Source: OLB6 sp964467455 (GTDB lineage Bacteria > Bacteroidota > Ignavibacteria > Kapaibacteriales > Kapaibacteriaceae). From it: DNA of 64,000 nucleotides. Positions 9,064-16,487 of the stretch are shown one piece after another (position 1 is the first letter of the stretch; each line of letters starts with the position of its first letter). Below the pieces are notes generated by a model. It saw only the letters and a list, made by a program, of their open reading frames with translations, was not told the origin of the DNA and searched no databases. Location: positions 1-64,000 of the forward strand of contig CAYXQJ010000018.1 of the NCBI GenBank assembly GCA_964467455.1, in the 5' to 3' direction. A program made the translations under genes and the position numbers.

Positions 9064-9429
9064 AATACCCAAGTAGATCAACACGATCGACCCTGCCATC
9101 AAGATCATCGTGTTGCGGGGTCCGAGCGGTGCCGGGAGACGCATGTATTTATTGGCAAAGTGGACGCTGCCGACGGCGATGAGCATGATCGTGGCATGCT
9201 CCATGCGATGTCGTGTGGATCCCTCGGGCACGCCCCAGAGTGAGATCAAGTTGACGATGCCGATCAGGAACTGAATGGTGAGCACCAACCCATAGCCCCT
9301 TACCAACATCTTCGTCCATTTGGGGAGGTCGATACGTTTGAAGAAGTAGAACGCCGTGACCACCAACGACAAAAAGCCGAGGAGGAAGATCAGGTGGCGC
9401 ATGTGGGAGTGGAGGGTGAGGAGGTCCAT
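9049..9429 (-). CDS. Small integral membrane protein, HSxxRH type
   Basis: A 126-residue protein with four hydrophobic segments (about residues 12-28, 43-63, 77-91 and 105-122) and charged loops, including STRHRMEHATIML in the third helix region. The layout (LHSHMRHLIFLLG at the N-terminus, conserved His in the second half) resembles a small cytochrome-b-like family seen in Bacteroidota; no function is known to me. The start at 9429 keeps the LTLHSHMRH segment; an internal Met at 9402 is possible. The stop codon and last residues are encoded by the CTAG octamer array, so its original C-terminus may differ. Confidence 0.75.
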   Translation of the reverse strand: MDLLTLHSHMRHLIFLLGFLSLVVTAFYFFKRIDLPKWTKMLVRGYGLVLTIQFLIGIVNLISLWGVPEGSTRHRMEHATIMLIAVGSVHFANKYMRLPAPLGPRNTMILMAGSIVLIYLGIQLVS

Positions 9430-9433
9430 GGTA

Positions 9434-9510
<77 letters not shown>

Positions 9511-9544
9511 ATTCTATACGAAAGTAGTGAGAGTGTGGGGTTCA

Positions 9545-9552
9545 TAAGTTTG
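9545..9552 (+). promoter_or_regulatory. -7 promoter box, leaderless type
   Basis: TAAGTTTG is a perfect TAnnTTTG box with 4 bases to the ATG at 9557, the same spacing as at purC, prfA and the MqnA-like gene. No -33 TTTG is obvious at the expected distance. Confidence 0.6.
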
Positions 9553-9556
9553 TTGG

Positions 9557-10630
9557 ATGCAAAAAGTACTTTCGGTGATGGTGTACGTGGTGGCGCTTTT
9601 CACGACGGCGCGTAGTGCCGACAGCACCTACTTCTACCAGCCGCTGGATTATGGCAGTATGTCGATGTTCACGCCGTGGAATGTGATCATCAACGGCAGT
9701 TACGACGTGTTGCAGTTGGATGGACGCAACCGACAGATCTTGACGCTGCCGTATGGTGCCGGTGCAGAGAACGTGTGGGAGAACACGGTGCTGCATCCCG
9801 GGGCTACCATCTCGCAGATCGGATGGTGGACGTTCATCAAGACCGAGATCTTGCCCTTGACGTTTGAGACGGAAGGGGGCCAGTGGTTGCCGAACTATCA
9901 ATTGCATTTGATCGGCGGCGGCATGACGTATCGCATGTTGTCGGAGTGGTACGAACACAACAACGTCGCAGCACCCGAGGCATGGGCCGTGGGAACGATC
10001 GCGGCTTATCACATTTTGAACGAGATCGTCGAAGCCGAAGATTACGTCGGCTACAACACCGACCCCATTGCCGATCTGTTGTTCTTTGATTGGTTGGGTG
10101 TGGTGTTGTTCACGAGTGACGACGTGAGTGCGTTCTTTGGCAAGACCTTGCACATGACGGACTGGTCGGCGCTGCCGATGATCACGTTCCCGGGTGCGCG
10201 GTTGGGCAACAACGGTTTGTATTATTCGCTCAAGTGGAACATTCCCGGTGCCGAAGAGTGGAGTGTGTGGTATTTGATGGGCATGAGTAATATGCTTGGC
10301 GCATCGTATCGGTTCGACGCCGAGAACAGCATTACTGTTGGCGGTGGTGCACGTGGGAAATACCTGTACATGGTCGACCCTCGGGCACGTGTGTTGTCGA
10401 CGCATTTAGTCCCGACGGGCGGCGTATTCTGGGACCGCAACAACTCCTTGATGGCCTCCCTCACGGCCAGCGGTCAGGAAGACCAGACGGTCATCCTCAA
10501 CCTCTATCCCGGCGTCTTCGACCTCGCCGGCCTTCGGCCGGCCCTTTGGGCCGCCTGGGGCAGCAACGGCACGCTGGGCGTTGGCGTGGCGCTGCAGGGC
10601 ACCATCGGCGTCGGCTACCGGAACAAGTGA
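9557..10630 (+). CDS. Putative outer-envelope protein of unknown function
   Basis: A 357-residue protein with an N-terminal signal peptide (MQKVLSVMVYVVALFTTARS, cleavage likely near ARSAD). It is rich in aromatic residues and alternating strands, and ends ...LGVGVALQGTIGVGYRNK, which fits an outer-membrane beta-barrel or barrel-associated protein. Central segments TYRMLSEWYEHN and AYHILNEIVEAEDYVG are helical and could be membrane-interfacial. I cannot assign a family. The start is set by the signal peptide and a TAAGTTTG box 4 bases upstream. It is followed by a palindromic repeat that may end its transcript. Confidence 0.65.
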   Translation: MQKVLSVMVYVVALFTTARSADSTYFYQPLDYGSMSMFTPWNVIINGSYDVLQLDGRNRQILTLPYGAGAENVWENTVLHPGATISQIGWWTFIKTEILPLTFETEGGQWLPNYQLHLIGGGMTYRMLSEWYEHNNVAAPEAWAVGTIAAYHILNEIVEAEDYVGYNTDPIADLLFFDWLGVVLFTSDDVSAFFGKTLHMTDWSALPMITFPGARLGNNGLYYSLKWNIPGAEEWSVWYLMGMSNMLGASYRFDAENSITVGGGARGKYLYMVDPRARVLSTHLVPTGGVFWDRNNSLMASLTASGQEDQTVILNLYPGVFDLAGLRPALWAAWGSNGTLGVGVALQGTIGVGYRNK

Positions 10631-10634
10631 TCCT

Positions 10635-10717
10635 TTCCCGGCACCAGAGACACCCGGCATCCATGCCCGGCATCATAGACACCCGGCATCCATGCCCGGC
10701 ATCTCTAGTGCCGGGAA
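10635..10717. repeat. REP-like palindrome with two 29-bp internal units
   Basis: Outer arms of 16 bp (10635-10650 and 10702-10717) are inverted repeats with one mismatch and carry CCCGGCAC/GTGCCGGG. Between and overlapping the right arm lie two tandem 29-bp units starting CACCCGGCATCCATGCC (10651 and 10680). The element can fold into a long hairpin after the envelope-protein gene and shares ATGCCGGGCATCTCTGGTGCC-type sequence with the element at 11469. Confidence 0.8.
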
Positions 10718-10798
10718 GGGAACCGTAGGTTTACGGAAGCTTAACTCGGCAGAGTCTGGCACTTACGCGAGATTGCACGTTCACGCAAGGACTGAACA

Positions 10799-11467
10799 AT
10801 GCGACTCGTGATCTTCGATATCGACGGCACACTCACTGACACCACGCAGGTTGATGAACATGCCATCGTGGGTGCCCTACAGGATGTGCTTGGCGTGCAA
10901 GGACTCAGCACGGATTGGAGCGACTACGAGCATAGTACCGATGCCGGTATCGTCTACGAAGTGATCGCAAAACAACTCGGTTCCGTTCCGAGTGATATCC
11001 TGCAACGGGTTCAGGATCGGTTCTTCGAATACCTCGAAGGGTTCTATACTTCGTCGCCGGATCTGTTCAGCGCCATGCCCGGTGCCACCGACATCATGCG
11101 TCAGTTCCGAGAACGCGGTGACGCTGTGGCCGTCGCCACGGGTTCGTGGCGTGAAAGCGCACTGTTCAAGCTGCGTGTTGCCCGTATCTGGCACGACGAC
11201 GTTCCACTCGCTTCCGCTGATGAACACGTCTCACGTTCGTCGATCATCCGCAAAGCCATCGATGATTCCAAGCAGCGCTACGGCGTCCAGGAGTTCTCAG
11301 ATGTGATCTATGTCGGCGATGGTGTGTGGGATGCTCGCGCAAGCAAGAACCTCGGCATCACGTTCGTCGGCGTCGGTAGTAATGGTGTCGCCGCCCGCCT
11401 AGCCGCGTTCGGGGTCTCGACAGTCTATCCGAGTCTCACAGCCGCCGCTACTAACCTCTTAGTATAA
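10799..11467 (+). CDS. HAD-superfamily hydrolase (phosphoglycolate phosphatase-like)
   Basis: A 222-residue soluble hydrolase. Motif I is FDIDGTLTDT at residues 5-14 with the nucleophile Asp and general acid Asp. Motif II is VATGS, and motif IV is YVGDGVWDARAS, preceded by a conserved Lys region. The alpha-helical cap lies between motif I and II (subclass I). The pattern fits small-metabolite phosphatases such as Gph or beta-phosphoglucomutase-like proteins; the substrate cannot be read from sequence. The gene stands alone, bracketed by two related palindromic repeats (10635 and 11469). Confidence 0.88.
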   Translation: MRLVIFDIDGTLTDTTQVDEHAIVGALQDVLGVQGLSTDWSDYEHSTDAGIVYEVIAKQLGSVPSDILQRVQDRFFEYLEGFYTSSPDLFSAMPGATDIMRQFRERGDAVAVATGSWRESALFKLRVARIWHDDVPLASADEHVSRSSIIRKAIDDSKQRYGVQEFSDVIYVGDGVWDARASKNLGITFVGVGSNGVAARLAAFGVSTVYPSLTAAATNLLV

Positions 11468-11468
11468 C

Positions 11469-11552
11469 GCCGGGCAACCATGCCGGGCATCTCTGGTGCC
11501 GGGCAAGGACGCCGGGCAACCATGCCGGGCATCTCTGGTGCCGGGAAAGGAT
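11469..11552. repeat. REP-like element, two 42-bp tandem units
   Basis: A 42-bp unit starting GCCGGGCAACCATGCCGGGC and containing CTCTGGTGCCGGG is repeated at 11469 and 11511. Each unit contains several GCCGGG/CCGGC inverted arms and can fold. It fills the gap between the convergent HAD phosphatase and miaB, and shares its core with the element at 10635. Confidence 0.85.
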
Positions 11553-11563
11553 TAGGGAAAGGA

Positions 11564-12952
11564 TTATTGGAGGGTGCCGAAGAGGGTGGCGCTTGTCGCC
11601 CGCTCCACCTTCACCTTCACCACGTCGCCCACCACGTAGCCGCGCTGGTCTTCATGCGGGAAGATGATGGTCTTGTTAGTGTCGGACCGACCCTTCCACT
11701 CCGTAGCGTTGCGCTTGGACGGACCTTCCACCAGCACGTCGTGGACCATGCCGATCTCGCCTTCGTTGATCTCGCGGGCGATCTCGTTCTGCAGCTCGAT
11801 GATCTCATTCAACCGACGCGCCTTGACGTCGTCCGGCACGTCGTCGCCCATCTTCCACGCCTTGGTGTTCTCCCGCGGCGAATAGGCAAACATGTAGGCA
11901 CCGTCATACCGCACTTCACGCAGCAAGTTCAACGTGCCCTGATGATCCTCTTCCGTCTCCGTACAAAAACCGGCGATCACGTCCGTCGATAACGCACATC
12001 CCGGCATCGTCTCCTTGATCTTGCGGATCCTGCCCAGGTAATGGTCCACCGTATACGTGCGGTTCATCAACTTCAAAATGCGGTCGCTGCCCGACTGAAA
12101 CGGCAGGTGGATGTACTTGCAAATGTTGTCGTACTCGGCCATGGCCTCGATGACCTTGTCCGTCATGTCCTGCGGATGCGACGTCGTATACCGGATCCGC
12201 ATCTGCGGAACGGCCTTCGCACTGGCGATCAACAGGTCGGCAAAATCGGCGTTGATGTTCTCGTCACGGTAACTGTCTACGTTCTGACCCAACAACGTTA
12301 CTTCTTTGAAGCCACTGTCCCACAGACGTTTCAATTCATCGGTGATAAGGGGCAGGGCACGACTCCGCTCTCGTCCACGCGTAAATGGTACCACGCAGAA
12401 CGTACAGAACTTGTCGCAGCCGCGCATGATGCTCACCCACGCCGAAATACCTTCCGTGCGCAATGGCTCGATGTCGTCATAGGTCTCCACTCGCGACAGC
12501 TTGACGGCAATGCCTTTGTCGCCGCCGCGCGCCGAGGTCACTAACTCCGGAACACGACGGTATTCGTCCGGACCCACGACGATGTCGACCACGTTCTTCT
12601 CAAGCAGGTCATGACGCAGGCGTTCGGCCATACAGCCCAACACGCCGATCACCATGTTCTCGCGCTGCTTCTTGTGGTAGCTCAGATTCTTCAAGCGCTC
12701 ATGGATCTTCCGCTCTGCATTGTCGCGGATGGCACACGTGTTCAACAACACCACGTCGGCATCTTCTACCGCATCGGCACGATCATAGCCGCTTTGATGC
12801 AGCACTCCCAAGACGATCTCGGAATCAGAGACGTTCATCTGACAACCATACGTTTCAACGTAAACCTTTGGACGCCCGGGTGCCGGGTGCCAGGTGCCAG
12901 GTGCCAAGTCAGAAGTGGCTTGTTCGAGGATGGGTAGGAGGATCTCCGACAT
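11564..12952 (-). CDS. miaB: tRNA-2-methylthio-N6-dimethylallyladenosine synthase
   Basis: A 462-residue radical-SAM methylthiotransferase that adds a methylthio group to i6A37 of tRNAs reading UNN codons. The N-terminal MTTase domain holds the auxiliary 4Fe-4S cysteines C37 (ETYGCQMN), C73 (LLNTCAIRDNAE) and C107 (GVLGCMAERLR). The radical-SAM cluster is C179-x3-C183-x2-C186 (MRGCDKFCTFC). A TRAM domain closes the C-terminus. MSEILL at 12952 is the best start, with a TATTTTTG box 7 bases upstream. Residues about 15-27 (SDLAPGTWHPAPG) are encoded by a GTGCCAN heptamer array and are absent from ordinary MiaB, so the extreme N-terminus is a repeat-derived extension. Confidence 0.95.
   Translation of the reverse strand: MSEILLPILEQATSDLAPGTWHPAPGRPKVYVETYGCQMNVSDSEIVLGVLHQSGYDRADAVEDADVVLLNTCAIRDNAERKIHERLKNLSYHKKQRENMVIGVLGCMAERLRHDLLEKNVVDIVVGPDEYRRVPELVTSARGGDKGIAVKLSRVETYDDIEPLRTEGISAWVSIMRGCDKFCTFCVVPFTRGRERSRALPLITDELKRLWDSGFKEVTLLGQNVDSYRDENINADFADLLIASAKAVPQMRIRYTTSHPQDMTDKVIEAMAEYDNICKYIHLPFQSGSDRILKLMNRTYTVDHYLGRIRKIKETMPGCALSTDVIAGFCTETEEDHQGTLNLLREVRYDGAYMFAYSPRENTKAWKMGDDVPDDVKARRLNEIIELQNEIAREINEGEIGMVHDVLVEGPSKRNATEWKGRSDTNKTIIFPHEDQRGYVVGDVVKVKVERATSATLFGTLQ
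12880..12907. repeat. Heptamer repeat GTGCCAN inside miaB
   Basis: Four 7-bp units (GTGCCGG, two GTGCCAG, GTGCCAA) lie just inside the miaB 5' end and encode an APGTWHPAPG stretch on the minus strand. A second array of this family begins 86 bp away, on the other side of the start codon. Confidence 0.85.
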
Positions 12953-12959
12953 AAGGTTG

Positions 12960-12967
12960 CAAAAATA
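12960..12967 (-). promoter_or_regulatory. -7 promoter box of miaB
   Basis: TATTTTTG on the minus strand matches TAnnTTTG, with 7 bases (CAACCTT) to the ATG at 12952. A leader of only 0-3 bases is implied. Confidence 0.55.
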
Positions 12968-12993
12968 CCACATAAGGGGATGTCACATTTTGC

Positions 12994-13070
12994 GTGCCAG
13001 GTGCCACGTGCCATGTGCCATGTGCCATGAACTGTCAACCACCAACCACGAACCACCAACCACGAACCAC
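12994..13070. repeat. Compound heptamer array GTGCCAN then CAACCAC
   Basis: Five GTGCCAN units (12994-13028), one 7-base joint GAACTGT, then five (C/G)AACCAC units (13036-13070) make eleven heptamers in unbroken register. The array ends one base before the ATG at 13072, so it replaces any ordinary ribosome-binding site. Confidence 0.9.
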
Positions 13071-13071
13071 T

Positions 13072-13440
13072 ATGAAAACTCCCCTTCAACTCCGAACCTA
13101 TGAACTCCTCATGCGGTCTGCGGCCGTAGAGATCGATGTAGGGGGCGATTGGCGCGTAGAACACGTCGCGCGGCGGTTATTCGAGGCGGCGGCCGAGATC
13201 GGCGTCTGGATGGAGCGGGCCGGCGGGGCGCCGTCGCGGGAGCGGTTTCGCGAGGCACTGCACGAAGTGCACGTCGGCGTGCGACAGGTGAAGATGTGGC
13301 TGCGCATCTTGGACGACCTCGGCCGCATCAGTCCGGAAGCTGCAAGCCCCCTTCATGATACGGCCGAAGAAGTTCAGAGGTTAGTTGTGGCGGCGCTGAG
13401 ATCGAGCGCCGTACAGGAGAATGGCGTACACGCCGCGTGA
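13072..13440 (+). CDS. Small helical protein, possibly four-helix-bundle family
   Basis: A 122-residue soluble protein, almost all helix by composition, with YELLMRSAAVEID and VHVGVRQVKMWLRILDDLGRISPE segments. Length and layout resemble the S23/IVP-type four-helix-bundle proteins of about 118 residues, but the usual NIAEG segment is not evident, so the assignment is tentative. The ATG at 13072 directly follows a heptamer array; upstream in-frame Met codons lie inside the array and are unlikely starts. The stop abuts the convergent DUF2807 gene with no gap. Confidence 0.5.
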   Translation: MKTPLQLRTYELLMRSAAVEIDVGGDWRVEHVARRLFEAAAEIGVWMERAGGAPSRERFREALHEVHVGVRQVKMWLRILDDLGRISPEAASPLHDTAEEVQRLVVAALRSSAVQENGVHAA

Positions 13441-14148
13441 TCAGACCTTGCGGATGATCTTGCCGGAGCCGGAGACCTTCTGACGTACTTCCGGATCACC
13501 CTTGTAGGCGATGTCGCCCGAGCCGTAGATATCGGCGAAGAGCAGGGTGCTGACGGAGACATCGGCGTTGCCGGAACCGAAGATGGCCACGGCCGAGAGG
13601 CGCGTTGGACAGTTCGGTGCGGTGAAGTTGCCGGAGCCCTGGATGACGCAGTTGTTCTCGTCAACAACGCCGGCAATGTTGACGTTGCCGGAGCCCTGGA
13701 TCTTCACATTCATCTTCGTGGCATTCAGGCCTTGAAAGACGATGTTGCCGGAGCCGTAGGTGCGCACGTCAAACGTGGCGGTAGAGAAACCGTCGCCGAC
13801 GTTCACATTGCCGGAACCATGCGCTGTGAGTGCCGAGATCGACGGCATCACGATGTGGGCCTTGAGCTTGGTGAAGTCAACGTCGGCACCGTCGACAGAG
13901 AGGTCGAGCATGTCGTTGACCACAACAACCTTGACGCGCGACTGTAGGTTGTCGTCGGTCTCGATCGTTACCGACGGTGTGGAGCCGTACGTAACGTCAA
14001 CATCGATCGAACCCTTGACGGTGATCTTGTCGAAAGCCGCCACGGCATGGTCCGTTGTGGTCACCTTGCCCGAGCCCGTGATGGCTGCCGGATCGCAGCC
14101 GATGGCGAGAAATACACTGGAGATCAGTGTGAGTAGTAGGATCTTCAT
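13441..14148 (-). CDS. DUF2807 (head GIN domain) lipoprotein
   Basis: A 235-residue predicted lipoprotein: signal MKILLLTLISSVFLAIGC with the lipobox Cys at residue 18. The mature part is a right-handed beta-helix-like DUF2807 domain, recognisable from ITGSGKV, FDKITVKGSIDVDV and repeated GSGN turns (HGSGNVNV, YGSGNIVF, QGSGNVNI, QGSGNFTA, FGSGNADV, YGSGDIAY). Such proteins are common cell-surface or periplasmic proteins in Bacteroidota, with no defined activity. Unlike most genes here it has a strong Shine-Dalgarno site, AGGAGGG, at 14155-14161, six bases before ATG. Confidence 0.9.
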   Translation of the reverse strand: MKILLLTLISSVFLAIGCDPAAITGSGKVTTTDHAVAAFDKITVKGSIDVDVTYGSTPSVTIETDDNLQSRVKVVVVNDMLDLSVDGADVDFTKLKAHIVMPSISALTAHGSGNVNVGDGFSTATFDVRTYGSGNIVFQGLNATKMNVKIQGSGNVNIAGVVDENNCVIQGSGNFTAPNCPTRLSAVAIFGSGNADVSVSTLLFADIYGSGDIAYKGDPEVRQKVSGSGKIIRKV

Positions 14149-14154
14149 GATGAT

Positions 14155-14161
14155 CCCTCCT
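14155..14161 (-). promoter_or_regulatory. Strong Shine-Dalgarno site
   Basis: AGGAGGG on the minus strand, 6 bases before the ATG of the DUF2807 lipoprotein. It is notable because most starts in this window lack such a site; it shows that leadered, SD-led initiation coexists with the leaderless type. Confidence 0.75.
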
Positions 14162-14178
14162 GAGTGAGAAGAAATGGA

Positions 14179-14202
14179 ACAGGGCGCCTATACGCGCCCT
14201 GT
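14179..14202 (-). terminator. Hairpin between esterase and DUF2807 gene
   Basis: ACAGGGCGC and GCGCCCTGT form a perfect 9-bp stem around a 6-base loop. It lies 30 bp after the esterase stop on the minus strand. The following sequence is only moderately T-rich (TTCCATTTCTTC), so it may be a weak terminator or a processing hairpin. Confidence 0.55.
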
Positions 14203-14232
14203 CGGAGGAGGTTTCAATTGTCGTGCGGATCG

Positions 14233-14964
14233 CTAGAACTTTACATCGAGAGCATACGGAAGCATGGCGCGCCACGTTGGCCAGTCGTGACCCCACTCAT
14301 AACCCCACAGGTCTACTTCGTGCGGAATACCTTTTGCCGAAAGGATGCGGCCGATCTCGACCGATGCCGTAGGGTCTTCATACGCACCGCGGCCGGAAAG
14401 GAAGTAAATGTGGTGCTTCGAACGCAGAAGGTTCAACCAATATTCATCTTCAAGGTTGGGGAGATAATCGATCGGCGAGTTGAAGTAGCAATCTTCGTCG
14501 TAATAGCCCTTCGAATAGGCCTTCAGATCGTAGATGCCGCTCATCGCAATGGTGCCGGCAAAGACGTCGGGTCGACGGAAGAAGTTGTTCGCAGCATGTA
14601 GTGCACCAAGCGACACGCCGCTGGTGATGATCGGCACTTCGCCGTCACAATCACGATAGATATGTGGCACCACTTCTTCCACCACATACTGGTTGAACTG
14701 TTGATGACGGATCGCCTTATCACGCGGATGCATCTGATCGTTCAACCAACTTTCGCTGTTGATGCTGTTGATCGAATAGACCTTGAACTTGCCACTCTCG
14801 ATGTAGGGGGCGATGGATTCGATCAAATGAAATCGCTCATACTCAAGATAGTCGGCCGCAGCGCTGGGGAACAGCAATAATGCCGTGCCGTAATGACCAT
14901 AGGCCACGATCTCCATGTTCTTGTTGAGGTTGGGGCTCCACCAGGAGGTTATGTCGCGTCGCAT
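14233..14964 (-). CDS. Esterase-family alpha/beta hydrolase
   Basis: A 243-residue protein of the esterase D/enterochelin-esterase-like family. The nucleophile elbow is SGVSLGALHAAN (Ser in GVSLG). A catalytic His is likely in YEWGHDWPTWRAML near the C-terminus, and the acid lies in between (GRGAYEDP region). There is no signal peptide, so it is cytoplasmic. The natural substrate is unknown; homologues include carboxylesterases and acyl-transfer enzymes. The start at 14964 is followed upstream by a GTTNGTG heptamer array and a TATTTTTG box at 15019-15026, inside the end of thiN. Confidence 0.85.
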   Translation of the reverse strand: MRRDITSWWSPNLNKNMEIVAYGHYGTALLLFPSAAADYLEYERFHLIESIAPYIESGKFKVYSINSINSESWLNDQMHPRDKAIRHQQFNQYVVEEVVPHIYRDCDGEVPIITSGVSLGALHAANNFFRRPDVFAGTIAMSGIYDLKAYSKGYYDEDCYFNSPIDYLPNLEDEYWLNLLRSKHHIYFLSGRGAYEDPTASVEIGRILSAKGIPHEVDLWGYEWGHDWPTWRAMLPYALDVKF

Positions 14965-14967
14965 AGG

Positions 14968-15016
14968 GGTAGTGGTTGGTGGTTGGTGGTTCGTGGTCTG
15001 TCGTTAGTGGTCTGTG
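14968..15016. repeat. Heptamer tandem repeat GTTNGTG
   Basis: Seven units: GGTAGTG, two GTTGGTG, GTTCGTG, GTCTGTC, GTTAGTG, GTCTGTG. It is the complement of the CAACCAC family at 13036. It contains the TAA stop codon (15004-15006) and last codons of the thiamine pyrophosphokinase gene and abuts the esterase start. Confidence 0.85.
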
Positions 15017-15690
15017 GTCAAAAATAGGGGGGAGTTGGGCGCGTAGGGCAGGCGGGCGTCACAAAAGAACAGGAGAGAGCCGGAATGGATCTCGATCTCG
15101 ACGTCTGTGGCGGCGGCGCGGTTGCGGGCGCCCTCGCGCGTGCCAAGCATCAGGGGCTCGTTGGAGAGGTTCCACACCAAGCCCGATGTGGTAATATGGG
15201 CCACGGGCTGGGGGATCAGCGACAACAGCTCGTCTTCACGTGCCGAGTAGCGGAAGGAGGTGTTGATGGGGATGGCATACCGACCGCGATCGAAGGCCGT
15301 GAGCGACAGCTCGCGGGCGTGACGTAGCAACACGGACCAGTTGTTGAGCGTGTGGTCCAAGTCGCCGCCGTGCATGCCGATCACCAAGACGTGATGCCAG
15401 AGTTGACTGGCGGCGAAGCGCAGCGCCTTTTCGAAGTCAGTGCTGTCTTGGTCGGTCTCGTGCACCAGCTCCGTGGTGCCCCGCAGATGCTCGATGGTCT
15501 CCTTGGTGACCGAGTCGAGATCGCCGACGATGAACTCAGGGCCGATACCGATATCGACCAACACATTGGCCGCACCATCAGCCGCGATCAGCGGCTTACT
15601 GGCGAGATGTTCGAAGACCTCCATCGACGGCAGATCGCCTTGCAGACAGATGACGGCGTCGAACTCCAGGCGATCGAACGACAACGTCAT
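15004..15690 (-). CDS. thiN: Thiamine pyrophosphokinase
   Basis: A 228-residue enzyme transferring pyrophosphate from ATP to thiamine to give thiamine diphosphate. The N-terminal catalytic domain shows AADGAANVL, IVGDLDSVT and the acidic DQDSTDFEKAL motif, then MHGGDLDHTLNN. The C-terminal beta-sandwich binds thiamine (SGLVWNLSNEPL). The start is placed at 15690, where ATG overlaps the stop of the BtuF-like gene (ATGA); a longer form from 15705 is possible. The last residues, including the stop codon, fall in a heptamer array. Coupling to a cobalamin-binding-type protein suggests a cofactor-uptake theme, an inference only. Confidence 0.9.
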   Translation of the reverse strand: MTLSFDRLEFDAVICLQGDLPSMEVFEHLASKPLIAADGAANVLVDIGIGPEFIVGDLDSVTKETIEHLRGTTELVHETDQDSTDFEKALRFAASQLWHHVLVIGMHGGDLDHTLNNWSVLLRHARELSLTAFDRGRYAIPINTSFRYSAREDELLSLIPQPVAHITTSGLVWNLSNEPLMLGTREGARNRAAATDVEIEIHSGSLLFFCDARLPYAPNSPLFLTTDH

Positions 15691-16487
15691 GCCGTTGTCT
15701 CCCATCGCTCATAGATGTCCATGATCGCATCGATACCATCGGTCAGCGCTGCCGGCCCGGGTTGTAGAATAACGGGCGAAGGGATCTCGTACATGTGGCC
15801 GTTGATCGCCGGTGTGAACGCTTCCCATCCTTCACGTGCGCGCACACGGTCGGGCTTGAACATCTTGCCGCACCACGAAGCGATCATAATGTCGGGATGA
15901 CGTCGCACGGGCTCGAGTGGGTCGGCGAGAATACGCTCCTTCGCATTCGGAAACGCGCGGTTCTCCGCAAAGACGTCGATGCCGCCACAGACCTCGATGA
16001 GCTCGCTTACCCAGCTGATGCCGGTGATGAGCGGATCGTACCACTCTTCGAAATAGACACGTGGACGGTGCGTGCGTGCGCTGCCACGGTCGACGGCGAT
16101 CTCAACGCGACGCCGCAGCGTATCGGCATAGTTGGTGGCTGCCTGCCCCCTACCAACATAGGCGCCGAGACGAACGATCATCGAGAGGATGCCTTCTATG
16201 GAACGGTGGTTGAAGCAGACAACTTCAACACCGCGGCGGATCAGTTCGGCCGAGATGTCGGCTTGGAGATCCGACCATGCGAACACAACGTCGGGACGTA
16301 ATGCCAAGATCTCGTCGAACTTCGCATCGAGGTACGTTGAGACCTTGGGTTTTTCTTTTCTGGCATGGGGCGGGCGGACCGTGAATCCGGAGATGCCCAC
16401 GATCAGCTCATCGGCTGAGATGGCGTAGAGGGTCTCCGTGGTCTCTTCGGTCAGGCATACTACCCTTCGCGGATACGGGTCGATCAT
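15687..16487 (-). CDS. BtuF-like cobalamin/metal-chelate-binding protein, no signal peptide
   Basis: A 266-residue protein of the helical-backbone metal receptor family (class III periplasmic-binding fold). Features are RRVVCLTEETTETLYAI at the N-terminus, EILALRPDVVFAW, the long connecting helix (SIEGILSMIVRLGAYVGRGQAAT), GISWVSELIEVCGGIDVFAE and RRHPDIMIASWCG. This is the BtuF/FhuD pattern for cobalamin or ferrichrome. There is no visible secretion signal: the protein begins directly with the first strand, so it may be cytoplasmic. The start makes an ATGA overlap with the large transglutaminase gene upstream and the end overlaps thiN. No permease or ATPase genes are nearby. Confidence 0.8.
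   Translation of the reverse strand: MIDPYPRRVVCLTEETTETLYAISADELIVGISGFTVRPPHARKEKPKVSTYLDAKFDEILALRPDVVFAWSDLQADISAELIRRGVEVVCFNHRSIEGILSMIVRLGAYVGRGQAATNYADTLRRRVEIAVDRGSARTHRPRVYFEEWYDPLITGISWVSELIEVCGGIDVFAENRAFPNAKERILADPLEPVRRHPDIMIASWCGKMFKPDRVRAREGWEAFTPAINGHMYEIPSPVILQPGPAALTDGIDAIMDIYERWETTA

Noticed and set aside
12994..13071. Start of the small helical protein within the heptamer arrays
   Set aside because: The sequence would be repeat-encoded Cys/His/Pro residues; MKTPLQLRTYE at 13072 is a more normal start.
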